DNA of 64,000 bases from Thamnaconus septentrionalis (Eukaryota > Chordata > Actinopteri > Tetraodontiformes > Monacanthidae): the NCBI GenBank assembly GCA_009823395.1, contig CM020502.1, forward strand, positions 23,235,944-23,299,943, written 5' to 3'. Every line of letters begins with the position of its first letter. Positions within the stretch are counted from its first letter, which is position 1. Positions 1 through 13,499 of this stretch are shown here, piece after piece. Below the pieces are notes generated by a model. The model saw only the letters and a program-made list of their open reading frames with translations. It searched no databases and was not told the origin of the DNA. Position numbers and translations under genes: made by a program.

Positions 1-182
1 GCGTGCACGCACGTGCACACGAAGCCGACTGAGCTGGTGACAGGCTTTTGGCCGTTGCAGCGTCTCCGCTCTGATTGGTCGGCCATGCGGGCAGCCCGCG
101 GAGACCTGTGTGCGGTTGTGAAGATGAGGTGGCTGCTAAGAGACTGAGTCACAACGTGTGTGACGCTTCCCGCTCACGAAAG

Positions 183-186
<4 letters not shown>

Positions 187-237
<51 letters not shown>

Positions 238-238
238 G
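187..238. repeat. (GA)n microsatellite
   Basis: Nearly pure AG dinucleotide run with one GG interruption, followed by a (TG)n run at about 304-339. A similar imperfect (GA)n run lies at about 1367-1400. Confidence 0.95.
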
Positions 239-1952
239 GCCGACACACTCGGGGCTCGACTTTCTAATCCGGTCCTGGTCTTTTTTTAAATCGCACGCCA
301 CTATGTGTGTGCGTGTGTGTGTTTGTGTGTGTGTGTGTGGATGCTGCAGGCTTGAGGATTAAAAAAAATTTAAAAAAAGAAATAAAAATATCGTGCAGCT
401 GATGTGAGAGCCAGCAGGTTCCTGCCTAACAATGACTTTGCACGTTGTAATTGCTTTATCCAAGGGGGGAAGGGGAAAAAAAGCATTGCATAGTGATACT
501 GATGGAACAGAGCGCTTCATTACCAGCAGTGATGAGCATCAGTGGGAAGACTCACATCTTCCTTAACCCGCAGAGGCCGCGGTTGAAGGAACACTTCTGC
601 CACAAGGCCACCGGAGGTGCAGCTCTGCGCTTTCGATCCGTCGTCATGGAAATGCAGCTGTTAAAATTTCAGGCAAAATTGTTTTTGTTTTCTCCTCTTC
701 AGCACTTGACCTCTTTGTTTTGTCCTTTTTGCAAACAAGTTGTGAGAGACGAGTTGGGGAAACAGCAGCTTCAAAGGGAACCCATTTAATTTGTTTCATC
801 AAGGTGTCATATTTTGGAAGGAGTGTCCAAAAATTGGCCCCATGTGCGCATTTGGGAGGAGACAAAAGCAACTGAAGGCCACCCGGGAGAGGTGTCAGTG
901 CCGCTCTCTGACATCACAAGGGGCTCAGCTCCAGAAATGTGTGACATTCTCTGGAAATACGAGCACGAGACGGAACACAGAGGAGTTCCCTAAAAGGCTG
1001 CAAAGCACATGATTGCAAGTGATTTTGACACGTTGGACCTTTTACGAGGCAATTTGTTTAACTTGGACGCTACGGCCTCTCTACGCTTCACCTCCGCTCA
1101 TACCCGCTTGGATAATCTCTAATAATATATGTGTCAGGACCTCCTGGGAGGGGTTAACGCTTCTTTTTTTCCTGCAGCTCGGCAGCCAGACGGCGGCGGA
1201 ATAGACGCCGACTAGTTTTTGTGGCGCGGGGGAGCCGGTTATATTTAACACGCTGTGATGTCAACACGTGGCTGGCTGGTGCGTTTCCATGGTTTCTCCT
1301 CCGAGACGGGGCGGGCACTTTCTTATCAGCGCGGCGCAGAGACAAGAGAGGCAGTGAAGGAAGGAGCGAGAGAGAGGGAGAGAGAGAGAGAGAGAGAGAG
1401 GCAAGGGGAGACGGGTCCGACGGATCGACAGCCAAAGTCTGAGAGTGGAGGGGCGAAAAAGAAAAGAGAAAATGGGCGGGGAGCAGAAAGTGAGGAGTGT
1501 GTGCATTGGCGTTGTGCTGCTCTTCGTATACACAGAGTGAGTCAAGGCCTCCGCAGACATCCCATCAGGCTGGAGAGAATCATCTTTAAAAGTCGTCTAA
1601 CCCTCCTTCCTTCGACTTCCTGTCCTCTACCCACCCACTCACCTCACTCACTCACACCCCCCCGGCCCCCCACAGACCCCAGGCCCACCCGCCTGTATTT
1701 AAAGGTTATCTCAGATGCTATCAGGCTGGGCCTGATAAAGGCTGGAGAGCAGTGTGCGAAATACAGGGGGGTTGGACCCCCCCCCCCGATTAACCCAACG
1801 AGACCGCCTGAAAGCCTCAAAGCAACATTTTCACGGGATCTCATATATTTTTTTAGCTTTTTAGTGTTTGTGTGTTCCTTCAAATCAGAAGGAATCGGAT
1901 TTGAATCAGATTCGCTTGTCTGAACGCAGCCTAAAATGTCTTTAAGATCACC

Positions 1953-2140
1953 TTCATTCATTCATTCATTCATTCATTCATTTTCCATACCCGCTTCTTC
2001 CTAAGATCAGGGTCAGGGGGGTCTGCTGGAGCCTATCCTAAAATTTCAGGCAAAATTCAGGCGACTTGTCCAGGGTGTACCCTGCCTTCGCCCTAAGACG
2101 GCAGGGTACACCCTGGACAAGTCGCCAGTTCATCGCAGGG
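1953..2140. repeat. Rearranged teleost dispersed repeat with perfect inverted repeat
   Basis: A (CATT)n run is followed by the 'ccatacccgcttcttcc' and 'gctggagcctatcct' words of a common fish dispersed repeat, which also occurs more completely at 51004-51330. Inside it, 2060-2086 and 2100-2126 form a perfect 27-bp inverted repeat around a 13-nt loop. Both arms carry the same 'cctggacaagtcgcc' word of the repeat, so a piece of the element was duplicated in opposite orientation. No coding capacity. Confidence 0.7.
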
Positions 2141-4625
2141 CTAAGATCACCTTGTCTAATATTAGGTTTTGAAAATATTATTCTCAATTTCTTTTGCCAA
2201 TATTCGTATATTCATCAATATTTGGGACCCCTCGAACATTGATGGGTATTTTGCACACTGCTTGAGAGGCTCCTGATGCAGCAGCACCGGCAGTCTCCAG
2301 GTTGCTTGACGGTTTTCGCCAGAATCTGCCGCAAAAATCCTTTTAAACAGAAGAAGAAGCAGACTTCTGCTGAGTCGGCTGGTTTTTCTCAGCCGTCGTC
2401 CTATTAAAGCAGGATAAACATGGCGCAGCAGCAGTTGGATGCCAAAAAAAGAGGATAAATTCCTCTCAGAAATATATATAAATAGATATAAATAATATAA
2501 TATGTCAAGGCATGTGCCACGCTTGCACGTTACCTGCTGTACAACGACGTCCCCAAGACTCCAAGGCAGCGTTATCTACAACAGAGCAGCGGGGGATGTG
2601 CGGATTTAAGGCGGCACGGCTGATAAATTCAAACTCAAACGCCACGCCGGGGGTCTGGAGAGAAAGCCACCACGTCGGGAGGAAGACCAGAAAGTGAGAA
2701 ATGAAACCCACCCGTCCTCCACAGCCCCGAGAGCGCGGCGATTACCCAAAGCTCCTTAACCTCGGCGGTGTCATTAGCGAGGGCGAGCAGGAAGATGCTC
2801 ACGCCAGAGGAAGTGCAACCAACAGAGAAAAAAAAAAGGAGGAGCCTCGGCTGCAGGAAAGAGGAAATAGAGGCAAAATGTGAAAATTCAACACCCTTTT
2901 TTTTGATTGACTGCTGGTGTTTTTTATGCTTGCCCTGATAAAACAAACAGTCTTTTTGTGTTTGTGTGTGCTGTGCTTTGGTGACGTAGTGAAATTGCCG
3001 AAAACAGCATCAAGAATCCTGTCCTTCTTTTCTTTTTTAAATTAGAACTTTCTTGTATTTTGAAAGGGATAAGCGGTGCCCACGCGTTTTATTCAACAGA
3101 GATTCTGCTTAAATGATGCGTCACCTGATCCTATGAATGAACGCCGACCATCTCAGTCTTGAGTTGGATTTAAAAATGGGAAAATCCACTCATCCACATC
3201 AAAAAGTTCAAAAATCAACTGCTGGTAACTTAAAAAAAATAAAAGAATAATTTCCTTGCTCGAAAGAAGAAATATTTGGCTCTTTACTCTCCCGACAATC
3301 TGGATCACACCCACGACATTGGAAGTGTCGGCGTCGCAGAGCTCGTTCGAAGCAAACAGACTTCTTCTCACGCCGGCGAATTGGATGTGACAAGCCGACT
3401 TTGAGGAGGAGGACGATGTCGACTTCTTCAAACATCACGGCGTTGAAAGGTTCCTTTTCCCTCTGCGTCACCTCCATGCTGGGCAGCTCGGCTACGGTGA
3501 CGCCGCTCTCAAACACAATTACATCACGCGGGACCAGTAAGGATGACCACAGAGACAAGAGACTATGACTAACGCACACGTACGGCACTTAGTTGAAAAT
3601 TCTCCCGTCCGGAGTTCGTACATCGCAATGAATATTGTTCTTTTTGCTCGTACTGCGAGGAGGACGGCCAAGGCGAAGCAGAAAATGTGCGGGTCCTTAT
3701 TCCCCTGAGCATCGCCATGGCCACTGATGAGCGGTGATAATAAGGAGAATAAGTAGAGAAATGACAAAGTGGAGCACGTGGAAGGAAAACAGGTTGAAAG
3801 ATTCACACCCGTGCTCAGCCGGTGCGCGAGTGAATGCCGCACTCAGAAAGGGACGGGGAAAAAAAATCTAAAACTCAAAATACCTCCATTATGTATGCAT
3901 GTGCTGCTCTTGTTATCCCTATGAGGAAGAAAATAAAGAGCTCGCATGAAGGGCGTTTTATTAGCGTGCACGTGAGTCCCGTGTGCCGCCGCTGCTGCAA
4001 CAAAAATAGCTCCCGAGTCGTCTTCGGCACGGGCTTCGCCTCATCAAAGAGAAGCCTTCCTCCTTAAACGCTGGTCTATAAATAAACCACCTCGCTTGCT
4101 GGGCTAAATATATAAAAAAAGGAAGAAAAAAAAAGAAAAGAGTGGCAGAAATCTGAATGAAGCCGCTTGAGTGGCAGAGCCCCCGGAGGATCGTGTCTTA
4201 GGGGGAGGATCATAAATAAACTAATTAGAAATTCAAACTTCCTCCTCTGACCTTTGGAATGTCAGCGCGGGAGCGCAGGGATGCGGGCAAATGACGGCAA
4301 ACAAAAAATGTGCATGAGAGGGAATAAATAAAAAAAAAAATCCACAAAGCCTGTTTTTTTTTTGTGGGGGGGGGTGATGACGTATGCAAGTGCGTCACGC
4401 GAAGGCAGCAGCGCACGTGACGTGCCACTGCAAAACTACGTGCGTGTGTTTTGAAGTTGAGGGACCTACTAATCGGCTGGCTTTGCACACCAGTGAGCAA
4501 GCCAGCGGGCGAGCGAGCCAGCGAGTGAACGAGCGAGGTGGAAACACTGATTTTGGGAGGCGAAGGACGGCGGGCTGGTTGAAGTTTGTCATCCGCGAAG
4601 CCCGCAAAGACTAAGTGGGTCAGGA

Positions 4626-5075
4626 CAGTGTAGTGATGTAGTCCTCCAGATTGGTATGGTCTCCTGACCACTTTTTACTGGGTCTTGTCTCGGTCTCGGA
4701 CTGGACGGACTCGGAATTTTGGATCAAGACACTACCATGACATGATAATAACAGCAAAGAATCCAGCTGCTGCCGTTTTACACCCTGTTTGTGACACCCA
4801 GAGTGACACCCTGCTCCCTTATTCCTAGTTCATTTATTTTTAACTTTTTGAAAAAAAAAATTTGAAAATGGTTCAAAATAGTTGGCAAAGCTGAAAAGAG
4901 ATGTTGCTGTTCCATTTAGAAGCAAACTTGAATTTAAAAGAAGATACTGGTCATTTTTTTCTGTTTTGTTGTTTTTTTCTTTAATATATGAAGTCTTGGT
5001 CTTGTCTCGGTCTTGATACTCCCTAGTCCTGATAATATCTTGGTCTCGGTTGGTTCGGTCTTGACTACAACACTT
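4626..5075. mobile_element. Probable degenerate DNA-transposon remnant
   Basis: The left end (cagtgtagtgatgtagtc) and the reverse complement of the right end (aagtgttgtagtcaagacc) are similar, and both ends are followed inward by repeated 'ggtcttgtctcggtc' words. This looks like a non-autonomous element with imperfect terminal inverted repeats. No convincing target duplication or transposase is visible, so the class is not assigned. Confidence 0.4.
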
Positions 5076-5424
5076 GGTCAATGGGCAACGCTGTGCAAGC
5101 CGGCGGCTAATTGAGCTGATGGGGCCGACGTTTGGGGCAGCTGGGAGAGCAGGGTGTGTCGTGGGAAGAAGTGTAATTACTCAGCATGTTTCGGCAGGAG
5201 GAAGAGGAGAAGGAAGAGAAAGAGGTTGAGGTAGCTGGGATGAGAGGAAAATAGATGACAGTATCAAATATACCGGGCGCCAATCGGAAAGAGACGCAGA
5301 CGGAAACACAGTCGGTCATGAACCAGAGCTTAAAAGAATAATAATTTAAAAAAATAACACACAATGGAGAGCTACGGGTTCCTGTGGCAACAGGGTAAAT
5401 GTAGCAGCTAATGAGTATTTTCGC

Positions 5425-5425
<1 letters not shown>

Positions 5426-5487
<62 letters not shown>
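5426..5487. repeat. (TG)n microsatellite
   Basis: Uninterrupted TG run of about 62 bp. A shorter (GT)n run lies at about 6415-6461. Confidence 0.97.
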
Positions 5488-5488
<1 letters not shown>

Positions 5489-6412
5489 AAGTAGCATGCG
5501 TGTTTTCGCAGTATTTTGACACGCGTTTGTGAATTTAATTTCATGACTAATGGGGCAAACGAGGGAGGAGGGGCAGTGAGCACCTTTTCAAAACAGTGCA
5601 AAGAATGCATCATAGACATCATACATTTATAAATCAGACCCGTTTATTTCCTCCTCAGGTGCGTGAGATTTTCCCCCTCAGGCGGAGTCGAGTTTGGCAC
5701 CAAGTAAACAGTGAGTGAACCTCATCAAAGTCAGGAAATTACATTTAAATGGATCATCCACAATCTAAAATTAAAAGGTCCAAAATGACGCTGGTTTCCA
5801 GTCCTTTAATTTCCACCCTGGACTCCAGTGGAGAAGCCTCACATGGTTAATTATCCTCCCAGAAAAAATATCTCAAAACGGTATATTTAGCCCGCTGTTT
5901 ACAGCCTCTGACAAAAACAGCTTTTTCAGGGGTTTTTTTTTCCTCAGACTGATGTTTTGATGGGCCTTCCACACGTGTAAACGTGCTCTGAAAAAAAAGG
6001 GCTGCACTTCCAAACCGTGTGTGTTGGGAGAGATGTTCTCGGATGTGGAGCCAGCAAAAAGAACGGCTCTCTGATAGCTCAGGTTGCATCGTCTACCTGC
6101 GGCAGAGTTTCCGACACGGAAGGTTAAACTTTCTATAAATGTTTGCCACTCGTCTGTGCCCTGACATTGATTTCTTTCAAACAAATCATACATCCCCAAC
6201 AATGAAAAGTGTCAAATTCGAAAATTTTGTTTGAAAATTTTGAAATTCCCAGCTACCCAACAGCCCTGGCGAAAGAAAGGAAGGCCCGCCTCACACATGC
6301 GGCTGCGACGCTAACGGGGACGGCTCGACACGACTGTGCTGGCAGACGCTCGGTGATTTACGGGTTATCAACGAAGATGTAATGAGAATGTAATGAGAAC
6401 TCCGCAGGTGGC

Positions 6413-6463
<51 letters not shown>

Positions 6464-6657
6464 GGGGGCGAGGGGGTGGCGAGCATCCTTGACGGAGGCG
6501 AAGACCACCAAGAACCCGAGACCACTAACTGAAGCGACGTCAGTGACTGTGCGCCGCTCATCTGCAGCCACATGGATTTTGTTGCGCAATATGGAGAAGG
6601 AATATGCATGTGCACACACTGGCCATGGATCCATTAATTATGTGTTCATTGTGCTGT

Positions 6658-6675
6658 GTGTGTGTATGTGTGTGT

Positions 6676-6720
<45 letters not shown>

Positions 6721-6850
6721 CAGGCACAACTGGGCCACGCACGTGTGTGTGTATTTGCAGCCTTGTTTTCATAACCCTACGCGCACGCACGCACGCACAC
6801 AAACACACACATTGTACATGCACACACGCACGCACGCGCACACACACAAA
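6658..6850. repeat. (GCAC)n / alternating purine-pyrimidine cluster
   Basis: A TG run passes into a (GCAC)n tetranucleotide array at about 6677-6721, followed by further mixed CGCA/CA arrays at about 6780-6850. The long alternating purine-pyrimidine pattern with many CG steps is of the kind that can adopt Z-DNA. A further (CA)n run lies at about 6970-7003. Confidence 0.85.
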
Positions 6851-6971
6851 CAAAACATACATTTATTTTCCCCGCAAGCCCTGAAATTGATTTATCCATT
6901 TGATGCTCCGTGAAGTGTGAACTCAAATGGGCCCCTCACTGCTTCTGGCCAAACGCACACACCACACACAA

Positions 6972-7006
<35 letters not shown>

Positions 7007-7672
7007 GAAAAACATATTTTACAAAAGGAGGCAGAGGAGGAAAAAGAAGACGCACAACTTAGATTGACGGCTTCATTTTCGGCAGTTGTTGTCTAAAGTG
7101 CTTTTCAAGTCGCTGTGTTGTAGTTTTGTTTTGTTTTTTAAGAGGAAGGGGTGACATTTTTTGCAACCCATCATCGCGACTAAAACCAAAGCAACCTCTA
7201 CAATACATTAGAGCTGCCTTTCACTTCCATTGTTGATTTATTTATGCAACTGGCTTGCATAAATGGGTGCGAACTAGAGAATCTTGTCATAGCTGCCACT
7301 TCTTAAAGTAATCGCTGGACTTCATAACAACAGTATGTTGTTTTTCTCCTCTCTTGGCAGGCCAGCAGGGTGCGCTGCATAAATGGCATCAGCGCCCCTC
7401 TGTGACATCATCACAAAGAGATGAGAGCAGGAGGTCCAAGTTAAAAAAAATAAAAAAATAAAAAAATAAAAAAAAAGATAGATGTCTCTTTTTTTTTAAG
7501 TTCAGGCGATGGAACGAACGCAACGATACAGTTGAAATATCTTTCTCGCCGGGTTACATGAGAAGAAGTGGGAAAATCAGAGTTGATTCTACTCTAATGA
7601 AAACTGACTAGACAATCACACGCTCCAGAAACTGCAAAGCTGCATAGGAGGACTTCAGACCAGCAGATGTGT

Positions 7673-7673
7673 G

Positions 7674-7766
<93 letters not shown>
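7673..7766. repeat. Compound (GACA)n-(CA)n microsatellite
   Basis: (GACA)n at about 7673-7703 runs directly into a pure (CA)n of about 62 bp. Confidence 0.95.
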
Positions 7767-7767
<1 letters not shown>

Positions 7768-9263
7768 TTTTAAGCCTCATATTCTGATAAAACACCAGCA
7801 AATTCCATGTTGTTTGAGCGCCGCTGACTTAGAGCAGCCTTTTTCATGCAAGTTCGTGTGCATGTGTCAGTGCATAGGAGTGTAAGGATGTGCAAGTGTG
7901 TGTGCAGGAGACAGAGGGAGATGCAGGCATGTATTATCCTCGAAGGGCCGGCGCAATGTGATTTTAATCAAATGTGAAAACCACATTAAGTCATAAACCA
8001 CCCACAATCTTTGCAAACTTGAATTAGCGTCACGAGCGCAGGCTGCGAAAAGAGCACGGGTGCGTGTATGCACAGGGGAGCAAATGCATCAAGACGTGCG
8101 CTGCGCAGCTTCTTCGCTCTGAAAACATTCCCCAGATAGGAACCTTTTCACAAGCCTCAGCCTCAGCGACGTTCACGCTGACGAGCCAGCAAACTCATTT
8201 CTTTTGTTACCGAACGTGGTTAGCGGTGCCTTCAGTTTCGCCCGAGGATGCACATACGGCCTCCTTCCACTTATTTCACTCACATCAACGTGCAGTCAAC
8301 ATGACGGCAGCCCAGCCTTGTGTTCTCATTTGGACAAACGAGCAAAAACGCAATTCCTACAGAGTGTTTGTTTTGTTAGTTTTGTTTGTTTTTTGTTTTG
8401 GAGGGGGGGTTAGATGGGGGGAAAGGGTAAAAGTCAGCCCCAGTTATTTCTACTCTATCCTGTCAAACAACATTACGAAAGTGTAACTCATGGCACGGCG
8501 AGCCTTAAACGCCTCAAAATTGTCAGAAAAGCAAGAAAACATGCAAGAAATTAACATTTCAAAAGAAACAAAGATAAAAGTCGGACAGATTAATCAGCCA
8601 GCGGACAACGTTTATTTTGAAAATCCCTGGGAATTCATGTTCTTGTTATTAGTTTCTAGTTTTTTGGACTAACAAATTCAAAAGAACCTTTTCTTTTTCT
8701 ATTTTTGACCAGGGGTTTCGCTATGCTACATCCTCCAGTGGATGAAGCTGGGATTTGATGGCTGCAGCTGCTCCTTCCCAATCACCGTCAGTCACTCACC
8801 GCTTCCTCAAACCCCGCCTCCAATCTGCGGCCCCGCCGTCCCACCCGCGCGGTGGTACAGGCTCCTTTTAAAAATGTAATCTGTCACGGATTACCGAGCA
8901 CCCGCTCGAGATTTGACCCAGCAATATAATCCTTTGTGTTGATCTAACGTAATCTGATTTCTCTCAATTACTTTGTCTCCGAAATACAGCGTACACGACG
9001 GCCAATGAACGAGACACCGGTTTTTCCACATTCGTTTACAAACAAAAAAAAGAAAGCAGCCGATCGGGGTCTGAGATGCATGGTGACGCACGGCAGAGGA
9101 GATTAAAAAAAAACCTGTGATTGTAATCTCTTAGTCAAATGTGGCTTTTTGATCCTGTGTTTTTCTGTCTTTTCACACCAACACTGCGATAAAGGGACCA
9201 ATTTATAGCACTAAGATTACAGTGATCCCAGGATTTGGTTAGTCTTATTTGTATTACCTACTG

Positions 9264-9264
<1 letters not shown>

Positions 9265-9327
<63 letters not shown>
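9265..9327. repeat. (CA)n microsatellite
   Basis: Pure CA run of about 63 bp. Shorter (CA)n runs occur at about 9945-9981, 12245-12263 and 13449-13497, and a (GGAC)n array lies at about 13931-13958. Confidence 0.95.
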
Positions 9328-9330
<3 letters not shown>

Positions 9331-9945
9331 GCTTGAATTTGTTCCCCTGCTGCTGCCACCGTCTCCACCACCGCTGCTGCTACCGCCACAGCCGCCGCTT
9401 CGATCTGACAGCCCGACAATCTGAACCGCTGCTCTTCATCTTGCCGGGTTCTGAGCCGAACGGAGGCAGGACAGAGCACTCCTAATCTGATGTTGATCAA
9501 CCTGGCAGCGGCTAAAAAAACTCAAGGACATTGCAGTTTTTTTGTTTGGTTTTGTTTTGTTTTTCTCTCCAAGTGAATTAAACAGTGAAAATCGTTCAGT
9601 CTCCCTTAAAGGCATGAATAAAGAAATAATAAAGTGGTCAGAGGCTGAGGTACACACCCTTCAAGATCGATGCTCTGGCACACATCCAATTCTCCGGCGT
9701 TCCGAGCAGGAGGCGGGACAGTCGGCCGTGCACACGTCTCACGCGTTTCACCCCTGCACGCAAAAGTCGTGTTGAGAAATGTCACCCGCACGACTGTTGC
9801 GTTGCAGAGGTCCTGCAAAGTTCAGGGGCAGAAGTGGCTCAGCGGGGAAACGCCGGGCTGAGCAGCTGTCAGTCAGCACCCTGGAGCGGCGGGGAAAAAG
9901 ATTATTAGCACAATATTTATAGCCCTTCCCATGCTGGAAATAATA

Positions 9946-9982
<37 letters not shown>

Positions 9983-12900
9983 GTAACTGCAATGTGTGCC
10001 TTGTCGCTAGAGGCGTTTCTTTTAGCGCCGACTGTGAATCAGCTGACCTAAATATGACATCAAAGCATGTTTTAAACTGTTCCGGAACGCTCAGCCCCTC
10101 CCACCCCCGTCGTAATCTGAAGTGTGGAGCCTCGCCCCCTGCACGGCGACCGGCTGAACAGCAGCAGCCACTGCGACCAACACAATAATTGCGTCAGCAG
10201 CCCGACGCGAGGCGAACAAATCCGGTCCGACGCGGAGGCCACGGCGAGCATCCAGGGGCGGCTGATGCACTGGAGCTCCGTGGCGTCGTCATTGGTGGGA
10301 GAGTAATGATATTGATGACCTTGCTGCGTCTAGGGGTCTATCGATCTGATCTCAGAACCAATTTCAGGCCAGATGGGAGTCTATAACTGTGCCCTTGTAA
10401 TGCAATACGGGACGCGTATCCCTCATTTGTCATGGAAACCAGACTTAGATGAGTTAAATATAGTGACTTCCGGTTCAGCAGAGGAGGGTTTTAAAGTCTA
10501 TTCTTAGATTTTCAGAGCGGTGCGGCAGCGAGCGAGCGAGCTTCCCCGCTGTATCAAGGCAGAGGATGGCACGTCAGTGAAATGAGGCAATATGTTTTTA
10601 AGGGGTTTTTTTTGCCCCGTCCCTCCCCCCCTTTAAAATGCAAGAGTTACCGAGATGAACTGTCTCACAACACGGATCAAAGTAAAGGCAGAATCCACGC
10701 TGCAATCATTGGTAAATACGTGAAATCAGCATCCCGCTTGGGAAGCAGTTGGAATAATTTGTCAGGCATAAAATGCGATGTGTAAATGCAGCGTACGAAG
10801 GTGCGCGAGTGGATTCGCCAAATTCTTTCGCAGTGCTTTGCAAGAATTTGTGTTGGTGAGCTCAGATAAAGGACAAACCTGAGGCGTCGCTGGCAGCAAA
10901 AGAATCTGTCACCTCGCCTTAACTGTCAGGTTAACTGTTTGCAAAGTTTCAGGAACAAAATTATATATATTTTTAGTCAAAAGAAGCCTACATGAGGATT
11001 ATTTAGTCCCTCTGGGTTATTTTCTAATTTGGTGAGAGGATTCAAACTGGTCCCAAGGTGTAAAATTAGCTGCACGTTGTGACCTTCTTGGCCTCCTGCA
11101 GAGGTCAAGTAAATATTGAGGTTGTCCAGAATCAAGAGAGGATTAGCGGCGGCAAGCTCTTAAAGGAAAAAAAATAAAGGCGAAAGCGACGACGACTGCG
11201 TGGAATAATCCCTGAGCGAAGCAAAAGAAACGGATCTCTGTGGAGAATATCCTACGGAATTAAAGTGACAGGACAGCTAATGACCAATTACGTGGAAGCT
11301 GGTAAGAATAGCAGGAAGAGCCATCAACACCCAGTGACAGGTGCTGCGGTGAGGAGCGAGCCCTTCCATAAGGGAACCCGCACGCACATGGTCTCAGGTG
11401 TTTCTGGGACTTGCTTGCACACTACGTGTCTCGCTGTCTCCCCTGCCAACAGCAACACAACAAGCATGAGGACAGGAAGGAGAGAGAGAAGAAAAAAAAA
11501 AAGAAAGAAAAAAAGCACACGCTCGCGCAGCCAGCGGGCAGGTTTGTGTGATGCACACGCCGACCAACAGGCACGCGTGCAAAACCTCAACACACAGTGA
11601 CACTATTATCCTCTGGCCTTGGATGCCAAAATGAGTACGCGGGAAGCCAGTGAGTGTGCGCACGCACGCACGCACACGCGCGCACGCACGTTGACAGATG
11701 ATATGCTTAAAAGTGACACCGCCCACGCTCTCCCAGTGACAGCAGGTTTCATCAGGAGGGGGCCCAGACCTTTGTGAACTTCCTCGCTCCACACACTGGA
11801 TTGGGAACAAAAACAATTTGTCACGGCCACGTCCTGCACATAAAGCCACCGGCAAAGCAACCCGGATGGGTGGGGTGAAAAATAATAATCATCTTTTTCG
11901 TTTTTTTCTCTTACAAACCATCGCAGCCGAGCAGAAAGACGAGGGACGTTTTGTTGCGTTCGCAAATAAAGGAGATGCGAATAGAGAGGGGATGTGAAAA
12001 TATATAGATATTTTTGCCTAATATTTGCACAGGCACCTGGGATGTGTGCGTGCGTGCGTGCTGTGTGTTCTCCGCCGTGGATTAAAATAATTTGGAGAAC
12101 CACGGCAGCGTTACGAGTGCTCCCTGGTTTATTTAATGAAATTGCATTTCATAATCGCAGGTGGCGAGCTAGTAAATTTAACCTCGGAGCGGCGACGTGT
12201 GTCAGCGACCCCTTTTACCTTGGCATTTCGACGTGCACGCACACGCACACACACACACACACAAAAGAGAGAGAGAGGGGGGGACTACTGCCTGCATGCT
12301 TCACACACATCCTTTTAAGCGTTACATAATAAGACAATCCTCACCCCCCACCCTCCCTGCTCTGAGCATGTCAGTCAGGGACGGGCGGCGAACAAATGGC
12401 TGAGAGATTCACTCAATTAAATGTCAAAGCGTGAAACTGAATTCGCCTCCGAGTGGCGGGGGAGGGGGAGACGCCCTCCCTGCTGCCGACGTGTCTCCGC
12501 CAGACGAAACGCAGTCAGGCAGGTGGAGGACGACTTCAGGCTCGACGTGCCGACAATTACGTTTCTGTTTCTGTTCCTTTTCCTCTGGAATGCTGGTAAA
12601 GAAATCTGGAATGTCTAGCGGAGCTGACAGGACCTTCTCCAGCTCTGTGGACTCTCTCCTGACACCTCCTCCAACCCCTCCACCCCCTGCTTTCGTTCAC
12701 TAGTCTCTCACCTCGGGGACGCAAAGCAGGACGAAGGAAAAAAAAAAAAATCGCTTCATACGTGTTAAATTTGCTGAGGCCGAGCTTCCCCAGGGCTTTA
12801 ACACACCACGGAGTAACTGTGAAGACCCCTGGAATGATTTCAGCTCTGGGCTTCAGTTCATTAGAACACTGGTGTCTCGAAACAGCCTTGAAGCAACATT

Positions 12901-13445
12901 TAAAAGGTCTCGTATGATGCAAAATGAATTTGACCGAGAACAAAAAACCCACAATGTGTCAAAGAAATCATCAGTTTGTAGCAGGAGGTGTTTGAAGGGA
13001 GGCAGCAAACAGAGGGCTAAATATGCGGTTTTCAGGACATGTTGATATGGATACGTTTGAAGTGCAAGGAGTCTTGGGTGACAAATAAAGGCGTGAAATT
13101 CACCACATTAAGGGCTCTTTCAGGTTAATTCAACCAAGAATGCAAAAGCTCACCTCTGCAGTTTCACGGTTTATATAGCGGGAGGAGGGAGGTTTGAGGG
13201 GTCAATGAGGTCAAATTTAGAGGGCTGTCCCTTTTATACTCCCTACCTCAGGGTCGACCGCACAATATCGCATTTAATCCCCGAGAAGGCACAAGATGCC
13301 GGTGACCTTTGACACAAACACATAATTCCACACAATCTCAGCCTGCGTTCGGTCTAATCCATCTTATTTCATCAGTTAAGCAGAAAAAAACAACAAACAA
13401 AAAACAAATCATCGTACTTGCCGACTGAAAGACAGCGAGACACGT

Positions 13446-13499
<54 letters not shown>

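Noticed and set aside
6393..6913. Open frames with CVCVCV and HTHTHT strings
   Set aside because: Microsatellite translation; the same applies to similar frames near 5107, 7667, 9258, 13338, 24063 and 32160.
7673..7766. Regularly spaced repeats as a possible CRISPR array
   Set aside because: Simple tandem microsatellite with no spacers, in a vertebrate genome.
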